From the NCBI RefSeq assembly GCF_000023025.1, contig NC_012997.1:4771125-4835124 (forward strand): 64,000 nucleotides of DNA. Direction: 5' to 3'. Origin of the DNA: Teredinibacter turnerae T7901. Lineage in GTDB: Bacteria; Pseudomonadota; Gammaproteobacteria; Pseudomonadales; Cellvibrionaceae. A program made the position numbers and the translations under genes. The stretch's first letter is position 1, and each line of letters opens with the position of its first letter. This document shows, piece after piece, positions 47,725 through 56,599 of this stretch. The notes below the pieces were generated by a model. It ran no database searches, had not been told where the DNA came from, and worked only from the letters and a program-made list of their open reading frames with translations.

Positions 47725-48576
47725 AAATAATTTATCATACACCCACACTCTTTCCAGAAGGACGAAGGAAAAACTTTACATTGTGTGTACCAGGTGCAGG
47801 TTGCAGAAAGCCATTTTCATCATTCATATCAGCTCATGTGCCAGACTACGAGGTATTAGAGAAGGGTCAAGGGTTTCCCATGTACTTTTACGAGACACTA
47901 AAAAAAGCCGAAAAATGGCTTATTCGAATCAACTGAAGCTGGGGATAGCGACGGATACATCCGCAGAGAAGCCGTTACAGAGTGGGCTCTGGAAACTTTC
48001 CAGAAGCATTTCAACAAAACCGCGATTACAAAAGAAGCCATCTTCTGGTACGTCTACGGCTTTCTGCATTCAATAGAATATAAAGAGCGTTTCTCAGCTG
48101 ATCTGAAGAAGATGCGACCCAGAATTCCTTTGCCTGAAGATTTTCAAGCCTTCAGTGATGCGGGTCGTGCTCTAGGTGAATGGCATCTAAACTATGAGAC
48201 AGTCGAACCTTACGCTCTAACCGAGGATGTTACGCGCTCGGTGATGGAAGCTAAAGACTGGCGTGTATCCAAAATGGTATTGGGCAAGCAAGGCGGAAAA
48301 CCCGACAAGTTAGTGATTGGCTATAACGAGAATGTCACGCTTAGGAGAATCCCCCTGGAGGCATACGACTACGTGGTATATGGCAAATCAGCCGTTGTGT
48401 GGATTCTGGACCGCTACAGGGTATCTGTGGATAAGGCCAGCCAGATCTGGAACGCCCTCAATGATTGGTCGGAAGACCCACGCTACATCGTCGATCTGCT
48501 GAAGCGCATAGTTCGGGTAAGTGTAGAGAGCGTGCGGATGGTCAACAACTTGCCACCGTTAAACGAGGCGAAGTAA
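47725..48576 (+). pseudogene. Remnant of a type ISP restriction-modification enzyme (C-terminal part)
   Basis: The reading frame is broken. From about 47725 to 47935 one frame gives pieces such as CVPGAGCRKPFSSFIS and GQGFPMYFYE. After a shift near 47900-47930 another frame gives SDGYIRREAVTEW and, from 48112, a clean 154-residue stretch including RPRIPLPEDFQAFSDAGRAL, LGEWHLNYETVEPY, RIPLEAYDYVVYGKSAVVW and the end MVNNLPPLNEAK. These are the conserved C-terminal segments of single-chain restriction-modification proteins of the type ISP/LlaGI class. The helicase, nuclease and methylase parts (over 1000 residues) are absent. Confidence 0.75.
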
Positions 48577-48662
48577 CGATTAAACTGGCAAAATGACGAC
48601 AAATAACAATAGCGTGACATTTGCGCTCGAATACGGTGAATGGGTGATTTAGGGGAAGGTAT

Positions 48663-49634
48663 ATGGCGAATGGGAAAATCTTAAGACAATTGATTAGAGC
48701 AGGCAGCAGCGGCGATGCTGAGGCTTTTCGTCGTGCCTCGGAAGCCGTTATCAAGGATGAGCGACAGAAGCAGCACCACTTGCTCGCGAATGACCTTGAG
48801 CAAATTTTGTACGGCGAGCACTTAAAGCCTGCCAAATCCTCTGGACGTACGCAGCTCCCTGCCGCCCCCGTCGATAAAGAGCGGGGCTTGCCATTGCTGG
48901 ATATCAGGCAGGCCCAAAGACCATTAGAAGAAATGGTTTTACCTGAATCCAGCCTTGCAGCTATTGAGGAACTACTAGAGGAGCATCGCCGAGCAGATGT
49001 ATTGCGAAGCTTCGGTATGAAGCCTTCTGGTAAAGCGCTTTTCCACGGCCCACCAGGGTGCGGAAAGACGTTAGCTGCGGAAGTGATTGCCTTCGAGCTG
49101 GACTTACCCTTGGCTATAGTGCGGCTGGATGGTTTGGTCTCTTCGTTCCTGGGAGAAACTGCGGCCAACTTGCGCAAAGTTTTTGATTTTATTGCAGAGC
49201 ACCCGACGGTGGCATTGTTTGACGAGTTTGACGCAATCGGCAAAGAGCGTTCGGACGCTGGCGAACATGGCGAACTGCGTCGCGTGGTGAATGCGGTTTT
49301 GCAGATGATGGATGCTTACCAAGGGAAGAGCCTGATTTTGGCAGCCACCAACCATGAATCCATCTTGGATAATGCGATCTGGCGCCGCTTTGATGAAACA
49401 GTTGGGTTCCCCCTGCCTGACTCGGCACAACTCCAGCAAATTCTTTCACTCAAGCTGCGCGGTGTTCGCCGTCAGTTTGAACTGGATGAAAGCTCACTGC
49501 TAACGCTCTTTAAGAATCGCAGCGGTGCCGACATTGAGCGAATTGTGCGCCGGGCCGTCAAACGAATGATATTGCGTAGCCAGGAATTTTTAACAGTTAA
49601 AGACCTAAAGCAGGCGGCTTCACGCGAAAAATAA
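48663..49634 (+). CDS. ietA: AAA+ ATPase, IetA-like component of a two-gene defence system
   Basis: 323 residues. N-terminal helical part (1-90), then an AAA+ core: Walker A GPPGCGKT (129-136), Walker B VALFDEFD (183-190, D187/E188), sensor AATNHES, arginine-finger region NAIWRRFDE, and a C-terminal lid. GGGGAAGG precedes the ATG. The next gene, 15 bases downstream, is a subtilase. An AAA ATPase plus subtilisin-like protease is the layout of IetAS, first described as an Agrobacterium plasmid stability/incompatibility pair and later listed among anti-phage systems. Role here: probable ATP-driven partner controlling the protease. Confidence 0.8.
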   Translation: MANGKILRQLIRAGSSGDAEAFRRASEAVIKDERQKQHHLLANDLEQILYGEHLKPAKSSGRTQLPAAPVDKERGLPLLDIRQAQRPLEEMVLPESSLAAIEELLEEHRRADVLRSFGMKPSGKALFHGPPGCGKTLAAEVIAFELDLPLAIVRLDGLVSSFLGETAANLRKVFDFIAEHPTVALFDEFDAIGKERSDAGEHGELRRVVNAVLQMMDAYQGKSLILAATNHESILDNAIWRRFDETVGFPLPDSAQLQQILSLKLRGVRRQFELDESSLLTLFKNRSGADIERIVRRAVKRMILRSQEFLTVKDLKQAASREK

Positions 49635-49649
49635 TGATAAGGCTGGATC

Positions 49650-52022
49650 ATGGCTGATTTTGAACACCTAAGGATTGAAAGAGCACCCTTTGAAAACGAC
49701 CGTAGAACTAGAGAATACAAAATTCCCCGGCACCCTCGAGGAGACCTTCGTGGGCACGGTCAGCGTTTGGCAGATGCGTTAAATAACTCATTTCAAAATG
49801 CACAACAGCAACTTACCTCTCGCCCCGGCAACTTTGTTCTAAAGATTCTCTATACGGGCTTATTAGACATCAACCACCTGCACAAGCACGGTGTAGAGTT
49901 TGTGAGCCATGAAGACAATCAGCTCTGCGTGGTTTTTGCGAACGAATCCGGGCTCGCGAAGTTTGCTGACCATTTACAAAAGCTAGGAATTGATGATGCT
50001 GAACTGACCTATAAGCAAATATTGGAAGCCATTGAGGGCATCGATAACTGGACCGCAGAAGACCGCACCAGTTGGGCAATAACCCAGTTTGGTTTGCCGC
50101 AGGAAGAATCGTTCATTCTAGACATCGAGCTATGGCCAGTAAACGTTGCGCGTCACCCGGACAGGTTGACCATTTGCGAAGCTTTCGAGCGGTGGTTGGC
50201 AGAGACTCAAATTCAGAGGGTCGATAAAATAAACCTCGATAGCCTGTTGATGTATAGGCTTCGGGTGAATGTTAATCAGGCCGGTATGCTTTTAAACCAC
50301 GGGGATGTGCGGCTGGCGGATTTACCACCTAAAAGCGGCATTCAATATAGCCAGCTCCATTGCGATATTGAAAACCTGCCCGAAAACATCCCGCATCCGC
50401 CAGCGAATGCTGCACGGATATGTATTCTTGACAGCGGCATCACTGGTAATCACCCGCTAATTGCGCCTGCCATGGCTGAAAGCGCAGATTTCATCGGAGG
50501 TGATGGCAGTGATTTGAACGGGCATGGCACTGCTGTTGCTGGGATCGCTCTTTACGGTGATTTAGAATCCTGTAAGGCGAGCGACTATTGGCGACCGGAA
50601 TTACTGCTGTTCAATGGCCGAGTTCTAAATGAGCACGCAGAATTCGATGTAAAAACCATCGAAAAAACCTTAGTCGAAGCTGTTACCTACTTTGTAGAAG
50701 AGCATCAGTGCCGGATATTCAATTTGTCTTTGGGAAATGCCAATGCGCCATATGATGGCAGGCATGTTCGCGGTATTGCTTATGTGCTTGATAAACTTGC
50801 TCGCGACTTTAATGTTCTATTTGTCGTTTCCACAGGCAATTTCAACGGTTCAAATAATCCCGAGGTGCCGAAATACAGTTGGAGGGACGAATACCCCGAA
50901 TATCTGCTAGCAGAGCAGAGTGTACTGATAGACCCAGCTCCAGCATTGAATGTAATTACGGTTGGCAGCCTGGCAAAGCACAACGCAACTTTTGACGCTC
51001 AACGATACCCAGAAATTGCACAATTAGCACCTGCAAACGAAAACCAGCCATCGCCATTCACTCGACACGGCCCGTCAGTAAAAGGGGCAATAAAACCCGA
51101 TTTGATAGCTACAGGCGGTAACTTTGCTTCAACCATGCGCACTGGGCGAGAATACGACGCTGTAATGAAAGGAATGGGGGTTTTAACCTGCAACAGTCGA
51201 TTCGTGGGCAATACAATATTCACTGAAATGAGTGGGGTCAGTTTCGCGGCACCGTTTGAGACTCATTTGGCGGGACGACTATTGAATAATTATCCCCGCG
51301 CATCCGCCAATTTGCTCAGAGCTCTTTTAGTCAACCATGCAAATCTCCCCAATGAGGTCGAAACAAGCTTTTCTGAAGAGATGAAAGCAACCTATAAAGC
51401 GGCTTGTGGTCGCGATGCCGGTAGAGATATTGCCGGCTACGGCGCGGTGGATGAGAACGAGCTATTTCGCTCCTCCGAGAACGTGGTTGTGTTAATGGCG
51501 GAAGACAAAATTGACAACAATGCCCACCACTTTTTTGAACTTCCTTTACCGCCCGAGTTTTTACGAACCCAGCGCGCTGCGAGGGAGATCCGAGTGACGC
51601 TCGCCTACTGCCCAGCAGTGCGGACCACGCGCCTAGATTACGTTGCTACAAAGATACATTTTCGCCTCGTCAAAGGCGAATCACTAGAGGCCGTTCAGCG
51701 CCACTTCAATCACGAAACCCAAGGCGAAACCGACACTCGTAACGACGATGCCACTGGCAATCGGGATATCACCGCAGAATTGAGAAGCAAGGGCACAGTG
51801 CAGTCATCCACTTGGCGAATGAAGCAACGCAACCCAAACGAGAAGTGGTTTGTTGTTGTAACCCGGCAGGACAGGGATTGGGGCGAAGCTTTGAGCCTGG
51901 AACAAGAAGACTACGCACTGGTGGTTACCGTAACCGACCGAGAAAACGAGCATGCTCTATTGTACACGCAAATCTCACAGCTGATTGATCTACAAATTCG
52001 AGCCCGTGCGCGTGCTGAATAG
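49650..52022 (+). CDS. ietS: S8 subtilase, IetS-like component of a two-gene defence system
   Basis: 790 residues, no signal peptide, so cytoplasmic. An N-terminal region of about 250 residues is followed by the S8 domain with the full triad: Asp261 in CILDSGITG, His292 in LNGHGTAVAG, Ser531 in SGVSFAAP; oxyanion Asn397 in STGNFNG. A C-terminal beta-rich domain of about 180 residues follows. Start ATG behind AAGG. The 3' end overlaps the convergent XRE gene by 33 bases. Subtilases paired with an AAA ATPase in IetAS are thought to cleave a target when triggered by phage or a competing plasmid; the substrate is unknown. Confidence 0.82.
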   Translation: MADFEHLRIERAPFENDRRTREYKIPRHPRGDLRGHGQRLADALNNSFQNAQQQLTSRPGNFVLKILYTGLLDINHLHKHGVEFVSHEDNQLCVVFANESGLAKFADHLQKLGIDDAELTYKQILEAIEGIDNWTAEDRTSWAITQFGLPQEESFILDIELWPVNVARHPDRLTICEAFERWLAETQIQRVDKINLDSLLMYRLRVNVNQAGMLLNHGDVRLADLPPKSGIQYSQLHCDIENLPENIPHPPANAARICILDSGITGNHPLIAPAMAESADFIGGDGSDLNGHGTAVAGIALYGDLESCKASDYWRPELLLFNGRVLNEHAEFDVKTIEKTLVEAVTYFVEEHQCRIFNLSLGNANAPYDGRHVRGIAYVLDKLARDFNVLFVVSTGNFNGSNNPEVPKYSWRDEYPEYLLAEQSVLIDPAPALNVITVGSLAKHNATFDAQRYPEIAQLAPANENQPSPFTRHGPSVKGAIKPDLIATGGNFASTMRTGREYDAVMKGMGVLTCNSRFVGNTIFTEMSGVSFAAPFETHLAGRLLNNYPRASANLLRALLVNHANLPNEVETSFSEEMKATYKAACGRDAGRDIAGYGAVDENELFRSSENVVVLMAEDKIDNNAHHFFELPLPPEFLRTQRAAREIRVTLAYCPAVRTTRLDYVATKIHFRLVKGESLEAVQRHFNHETQGETDTRNDDATGNRDITAELRSKGTVQSSTWRMKQRNPNEKWFVVVTRQDRDWGEALSLEQEDYALVVTVTDRENEHALLYTQISQLIDLQIRARARAE

Positions 52023-52280
52023 CCTGTAACTCAGCAATTGGAGCCGCTCTGCGGGCTCCAATCCTAACGCTTCGCAATACACCACATATTCGAGAACATC
52101 CGCCAGCTTCCTCTCCATCGTTTCGACTTTCTGAACAAAGGAATGCGGCACTGCGAGCCGTTCTGCCAGGGCGCGCATGCTGAGGCCTTGCTCCTCCCGG
52201 CTTTGCTGTAGCCAGTGAATCAGTTTTTGGTATTGGGGGACCCAATGGACTTTTTCATCGTACCAATTATCGGTACGCAC
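51990..52280 (-). CDS. XRE-family HTH regulator
   Basis: 96 residues from a GTG start. Helix-turn-helix QSREEQGLSMRALAERLAV then PHSFVQKVET (about residues 30-58), with a C-terminal part rich in Leu (ALGLEPAERLQLL). Convergent with and overlapping the subtilase end. Possibly a regulator of the defence pair or a leftover of a mobile element. Confidence 0.7.
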   Translation of the reverse strand: MRTDNWYDEKVHWVPQYQKLIHWLQQSREEQGLSMRALAERLAVPHSFVQKVETMERKLADVLEYVVYCEALGLEPAERLQLLSYRLFSTRTGSNL

Positions 52281-52562
52281 CTTGTCTATAAGTAATTAAG
52301 ATACACATTTATTCATGCACCAAAGAATTAAGTCCCCTGCTCGAACTTAATAATTCCCATGGTGAGTTCAAGTTTCATGGGCGCGATCCACTGGATCTGT
52401 TTCTGCACCCAAACTCAGACCTTTGACCTATTAAAACTATTCCAAGGATTCAATAATGAAAAAACTTGACCTTACCATCGCCTTATTATCAACTTACGCA
52501 ATCGCCAGCACCGAGAATGACGACAAAGTAAGGTGACCTTACCTTTAGTGGTTGTTGCCACC
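52281..52562. other. Gene-poor stretch with a tiny secreted-protein remnant
   Basis: No full gene. At 52456-52536 (plus strand) an ATG with AAGGA 7 bases upstream opens a 26-residue frame, MKKLDLTIALLSTYAIASTE and six more residues, which looks like a signal peptide cut off just after its cleavage site. It is probably a truncated gene start. Nothing else recognised. Confidence 0.35.
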
Positions 52563-52872
52563 TTATTCTAGAAAGAATCTCTTTATATCCTTCAATGCAT
52601 AGAGTTCTGGGTTTCGCTCATATTCCCCAGCCAGATGGCCCAAATCCCAAAAAGTCTACATCTCGCGTCGGCCTGCGTGGGACATCGAACCAAAGATCAA
52701 ATAGCAGTGCACCTTTCAGATAAAAGTGATTCACATATTTGGAAATGCTGATCCGATATAACAAGCGCTCAAGGCAGAATCGAGTTAGCACAAGATTAAA
52801 GTCTTGCTTCGTTTCACGTGCATGATTGAGTAGACGTGCTCGTACTGAAGAGGCCACATTTCGGTTGATCAC
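52563..52872 (-). pseudogene. Truncated AbiEii-type nucleotidyltransferase toxin
   Basis: Start GTG at 52872 overlaps the AbiEi stop by 4 bases (GTGA), the normal coupling in AbiE operons. The frame gives about 84 residues including the nucleotidyltransferase start HFYLKGALLFDLWFDVPRRP and TRDVDFLG, then stops at 52618; normal AbiEii is about 300 residues. In another frame the same DNA continues as FWDLGHLAGEYERNPEL and a few residues to a stop at 52563. That resembles the usual C-terminus (KDFFDLW-LA...), which suggests an internal deletion joined the two ends out of frame. No active toxin is expected. Confidence 0.6.
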
Positions 52873-53468
52873 GAAAGACTCTCCATGTATGGCCGCATAA
52901 TATTTGCAACTCGCAATATCGTTGCGTACCGCCACAGCTCATCCATGCTAGTGCGTTTGCTGTCCCAAGCTTCTCGTAGGGCTTCCAGTGCAACATCTAG
53001 CCCGATCTTATTTCGAAATTTAAAACAGTCGGCTACCGTACGCGCGACATTAGATACTTTGACAGTTACTCCGTCGACTGAGTGCTCTTCAATCCCCTCG
53101 GTTAGTGCTTTCCCTGAGAATCGAATAATTCGCAATGGCGGGTAATCTATTTTCGGCGCTCGCCCTTTATGAGGTATGGCAAGCCAAACTTCAAATGGCG
53201 ATTGCGTGGTAAGTTCGTGTACACGCAACGCGGAGAGTAGGCAAATGATTCCTTCAGGATATTTGCTGGCAACTTCTGCAAGTGAGCTATGTTCTGAGGA
53301 CTGCCTGTTAGGGAGTGCATACAAACCGCGATCGACTCGAACCAGTTGCCCATCCCGAACTTGCCTAGTGAGGGCGATGCGGGGCAGCCCCTGTGCGGAA
53401 ATATCGCGGGAACGGATAAGTCCTTGGGTACGGGCTAATTCTAGGATTTGTTGGCCGGCACTTTTCAT
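52869..53468 (-). CDS. abiEi: AbiEi-family antitoxin
   Basis: About 199 residues from the ATG at 53468; ATG 53486 and GTG 53507 are alternatives but lie in a palindrome. N-terminal winged-helix (QQILELARTQGLIRSRDI), VRDGQLVRVDRGLYALP, then the AbiEi C-domain (ICLLSALRVHELTTQSPFEV, VKVSNVARTVADCFKFRNKI). In type IV AbiE systems this protein represses its own operon and neutralises the AbiEii toxin. Here the toxin partner is deleted, so the antitoxin is an orphan. Confidence 0.85.
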   Translation of the reverse strand: MKSAGQQILELARTQGLIRSRDISAQGLPRIALTRQVRDGQLVRVDRGLYALPNRQSSEHSSLAEVASKYPEGIICLLSALRVHELTTQSPFEVWLAIPHKGRAPKIDYPPLRIIRFSGKALTEGIEEHSVDGVTVKVSNVARTVADCFKFRNKIGLDVALEALREAWDSKRTSMDELWRYATILRVANIMRPYMESLS

Positions 53469-53483
53469 ACGGTAAGTATGTTT

Positions 53484-53521
53484 CATAATGTCGGCAACAG
53501 TCAACACATGCCGACATTATG
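53484..53521. promoter_or_regulatory. 13-bp inverted repeat upstream of abiEi
   Basis: CATAATGTCGGCA (53484-53496) and TGCCGACATTATG (53509-53521) are perfect inverted repeats with a 12-base spacer. AbiEi proteins bind inverted repeats in their own promoter, so this is a probable autorepression operator. It also favours a start codon at 53468. Confidence 0.65.
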
Positions 53522-53671
53522 GAACATGCTTAAGATGCTCATAAGTGGTGTTTAGCGTAGAGCCAAGCCGGAGCATTGAACAAAGAACGATGATCATTGG
53601 CTGAAAGTGAAAAAACTGACAACGCAAGTGCTGGCTCAGCTCGCGTTGTAACTATATTGGAGCCGGTAGCC

Positions 53672-54202
53672 CTAGGTCGTCATCATATAAACAAAAGCGT
53701 CGCTCAACAGCCGACCGCGCATATTCACCAGTGTCGTATTGCGTTTTTGATTTATCAACGTCATATGCTCATCAGACACCCGGCCCTGATCGGTGGGGGC
53801 GTATACAATCAGGGCATAGCGTTTATCCGTATTGGATTTGAGAGCGCCTATAATTTCTGGGAGGTCGTCTGCTACGGTTTTGTAGTGCGCAATAATCAGT
53901 GTGGCACCCTTGAGGTTTTCAATATCCCACCGACTGATTTTGGTAATATTTTTTTCGGCAAAAAAATCTGAATCGAGCAGCACATTTTTAATATCTGGCG
54001 AGCACTCTGCATTTGCAACAATCACGACTTTACGCCGCGCCAATGCCCTGCCTAACCGAAACAACACCAGCAGTATGTTTCGCGAATAAACCCACTGGTT
54101 ACAAATAGCCAGCAGAACACTAAAAATCAAAATAATGCAGGAGATCCCTCCCAGCACCACAAAAGTATCATGTTGAAAAAAATCAACTAACCAATCCAGC
54201 AT
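53672..54202 (-). CDS. Membrane-anchored Rossmann-like protein, last gene of the Cmr operon; candidate effector
   Basis: 176 residues. One membrane helix at about 13-35 (TFVVLGGISCIILIFSVLLA), then a strongly basic segment (R41, R49, R52, R56, R57, K58), placing the C-terminus in the cytoplasm. Residues 58-176 alternate strands and helices (RKVVIVANA, NITKIS, ATLIIAH, YALIVYAP, TTLVNMRG), a Rossmann-like fold. The gene starts 21 bases after cmr6 with AAAGGAGA 9 bases before its ATG, so it is part of the operon. One helix plus a cytosolic Rossmann (CARF-like) domain is the layout of Cam1, a cOA-gated membrane effector of type III CRISPR. Not recognised by motif; the function is inferred from context. 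Confidence 0.55.
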   Translation of the reverse strand: MLDWLVDFFQHDTFVVLGGISCIILIFSVLLAICNQWVYSRNILLVLFRLGRALARRKVVIVANAECSPDIKNVLLDSDFFAEKNITKISRWDIENLKGATLIIAHYKTVADDLPEIIGALKSNTDKRYALIVYAPTDQGRVSDEHMTLINQKRNTTLVNMRGRLLSDAFVYMMTT

Positions 54203-54223
54203 TTAGAGCAATCTCCTTTAATT

Positions 54224-55306
54224 CTAGCCTGAATTTGCCAAATATATTTTCTTGGCTTTTTTCCCGTAATTGCCGTTCCACTTATCCTCGCCCCAGCGCC
54301 GTTTTATCGCCACCAGTTTTTTCGCTTTTAACTCTGCATCTGGCTCTTCAGCCCACAGTTTCGCTAAAGGCGTACTCAAAATCGCTTGTTCATCACTTGG
54401 GATGTGGTGCTCTTGCTTAATCCGTTGGATAGTCTCGTAAAGCCACACCTCTTCCTCTGGCACTTCAGGTGCACCCAGAGGTTCTTCCACTGCCGACGCC
54501 TTGGTGATCAGCCGCCCATAGCCGCTACTGGTTTTACCACCAACGCCCCATTGTTCGAGCGCGCTACGCAAGAGCTGCATTGTCAATTTGCACCAGGCGC
54601 GGCCGTTTTCGCTGGTGTCCTCACAGGAAATCGCAATGCGGAAAGTCCCAGCCACGGACAAAAAACTATTGGCGGGGTTAGGGTCATCGAAATCTGTCGG
54701 CGCGGCATTTCCGCTGGTGTAGTAATCGCTGTGGTGGGGGGTAAGAATATCGTCAAGCAAGCCCTTATGTTCCTGCTCCACGCATTGGGGCTGAATCCAG
54801 CCATCGTGAAACACCAGGTTACCCGCACTGGCGGAACTACCAAATACGATTGTGTGGTACTCCCCGCCAATGTCCCATTCGGGCTCGTCGTTCTTCCATA
54901 CAGATGCAGCAAAGTGCGCTGCCAGGCCCTTTAACGCAGTGCCTGGAATAATCGGCACGCCATAGGTATGGTGCAGGCTCAGTCCGGTTTCCAAAACACT
55001 GTCCGAACCCAACCCAATAATCATTCGGCTTATCGTCTCAACATCGTCTACGCAGGAGTTTTCCGGCCATAACGACTCTCTGCGTTCGAATGCCAGGGTG
55101 TAGGGACGGCTGAGGTGTTTTACCGCGAGTTTCGCGGTTTGCAATAAATTCTTGCGATATTTGGCCGACCCGCCCCGCTCCTGGCCACTGACCTGTTCCA
55201 GATAGCGATCCAGCAGCAGGCCCGCGTGGCTAAACGTGACTTCTTTTTGCAATTGCTCTGTTAAGTGAGAAAGCTCATTACTAACTGCGTTACGGCACGC
55301 TTGCAT
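54224..55306 (-). CDS. cmr6: Type III-B RAMP protein Cmr6
   Basis: 360 residues from the ATG at 55306 (GAGGGAG 6 bases upstream; ATG 55321 is possible). RAMP features: GVPIIPGTALKGLAAHFAAS (the G-x-x-L-K-G motif), FGSSASAGNLVFHDGW, and GVGGKTSSGYGRL (glycine-rich loop). Cmr6 caps the backbone of the effector complex at the 3' side of the crRNA. It overlaps cmr5 by 17 bases. Confidence 0.92.
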   Translation of the reverse strand: MQACRNAVSNELSHLTEQLQKEVTFSHAGLLLDRYLEQVSGQERGGSAKYRKNLLQTAKLAVKHLSRPYTLAFERRESLWPENSCVDDVETISRMIIGLGSDSVLETGLSLHHTYGVPIIPGTALKGLAAHFAASVWKNDEPEWDIGGEYHTIVFGSSASAGNLVFHDGWIQPQCVEQEHKGLLDDILTPHHSDYYTSGNAAPTDFDDPNPANSFLSVAGTFRIAISCEDTSENGRAWCKLTMQLLRSALEQWGVGGKTSSGYGRLITKASAVEEPLGAPEVPEEEVWLYETIQRIKQEHHIPSDEQAILSTPLAKLWAEEPDAELKAKKLVAIKRRWGEDKWNGNYGKKAKKIYLANSG

Positions 55307-55691
55307 CGCTCGCTCCCTCATCTTCAGCTTGGTCAGGTATCAATGCTTCGCTAAAGCGTTTTAGCCAGTTTGCCGCACTTAATAGCAGCCGGGTTAACCG
55401 CATATATTCTGGCAGCCCCGCAGTTCGCGCCTGGCTATCAATCGCGTTGCTTCCTTCACTCGTCATATTTGCCACCGCTGCCAGGTCTACGAGGTAGGCG
55501 TCCTTACCTTTCGCCTGCGCAAACGACAGCGACTGTGCGAGGCCGCAAGTGTGAATTAACGTGGGGAATCGCTTCGCAAAACTTTTATACTCCTGAATAT
55601 CCTTTTCCTGTTGCAACCGGTCGGCAACTTGCTGGTATGCGCGCTGGGAAAACTGCTGCTGGCGGGTTTGAAAATTCGTCGACTCGGTCAT
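55290..55691 (-). CDS. cmr5: Type III-B small subunit Cmr5
   Basis: 133 residues from the ATG at 55691, overlapping the cmr4 stop by 4 bases (ATGA). All-helical small subunit: QRAYQQVADRLQQEKDIQEY, KRFPTLIHTCGLAQSLSFAQ, then ALIPDQAEDEGASDASVP at the end. It lines the complex and helps hold the target RNA. Confidence 0.9.
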   Translation of the reverse strand: MTESTNFQTRQQQFSQRAYQQVADRLQQEKDIQEYKSFAKRFPTLIHTCGLAQSLSFAQAKGKDAYLVDLAAVANMTSEGSNAIDSQARTAGLPEYMRLTRLLLSAANWLKRFSEALIPDQAEDEGASDASVP

Positions 55692-56584
55692 GGCTTCGCA
55701 GCCTCGCTGTCGAAAATGCAACGTACCTGTCCTTGCCCGGTAGTGGCATTGCCACCAATTTGCAGATGTAAGGGTTTGCAGCAGTATTGAGAAAATAACT
55801 CATCCGCAGTTGTACTCCCCGCTCTACCTTTGTACAACCGTTCGCACCATACGCCCCCCGCCAGCAAGGTTTCCGCAGGCAGTGATTCCTCATACCAAAG
55901 CGCTCCGGGCACAACCGTTTTGGTCTCTTGCTCAATACGAATACGCGCATTAACTTCGGTGCCGGTATCGCAGAGAAAATTAAATGTATCGTCGGAAAGG
56001 ATAATAAAGCGAGACACAAAGGCCTCTTGCCAGCTACTTTCGCCAAAAACATTTCTGGCGATATACAGAGCCCAGTTTTTCGCCTGCTCCGATGCCGTAT
56101 TACTAAAATCCAGATCTTCGAGAAACACCGTGTTGCGCTCAGCAAGCGCAGTGTCGGATGATGTTATCGACGCGTTAGCATTCGCCACAGCGGGAATTTC
56201 CAAACCTGCCCCATCACCGCCATACGTTGTTATATCCCGCAGAAAACGACGCAGGGCCATTGGCGACGTACACCACGCAAAAGTGCCGTATAAACTGCGC
56301 ACGGGTAAACACACAATATGCGCATCGGTAAAATTCAGCGAGCCCGCATTCGCATCGGAATCGCCACCGCTGCCAAATGCCACATCCACCAGTGAATTTT
56401 CCGTTTCTTCGTAATGCGCTCTCAGCACACCTTTAACGGCCGAAGAAGGCACAATGGGCCAGTGCGTAATTTTCTCCCGCATAATTGGCAAATCAATATA
56501 GTCGAGCCCGCGTCCGACACCAACGTGCACCGGCGTAAGCGCGTGCAGCCAGTAGAGTCGGGAATGTTTTAACGGTGTATCCAC
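55688..56584 (-). CDS. cmr4: Type III-B RAMP protein Cmr4 (backbone nuclease)
   Basis: 298 residues from a GTG start (AGGGGA 9 bases upstream). Typical N-terminus LYWLHALTPVHVGVGRGLDY, PIVPSSAVKGVLRAHYEE, FTDAHIVCLPVRSLYGTFAW, and the C-terminal glycine loop IGGNATTGQGQVRC. Cmr4 forms the repeated backbone and cuts target RNA at 6-base steps; a candidate catalytic Asp is D28 or D31 in GRGLDYIDL. Fifteen bases from cmr3. Confidence 0.93.
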   Translation of the reverse strand: MDTPLKHSRLYWLHALTPVHVGVGRGLDYIDLPIMREKITHWPIVPSSAVKGVLRAHYEETENSLVDVAFGSGGDSDANAGSLNFTDAHIVCLPVRSLYGTFAWCTSPMALRRFLRDITTYGGDGAGLEIPAVANANASITSSDTALAERNTVFLEDLDFSNTASEQAKNWALYIARNVFGESSWQEAFVSRFIILSDDTFNFLCDTGTEVNARIRIEQETKTVVPGALWYEESLPAETLLAGGVWCERLYKGRAGSTTADELFSQYCCKPLHLQIGGNATTGQGQVRCIFDSEAAKP

Positions 56585-56599
56585 AGCTTTCGTTCCCCT

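Noticed and set aside
47696-48076. 126-residue plus-strand frame
   Set aside because: Overlaps the frames that carry type ISP motifs and has no similarity pattern itself.
53597-53971. 124-residue plus-strand frame
   Set aside because: Antisense to the membrane-anchored gene of the Cmr operon, which has a strong ribosome site and operon position.
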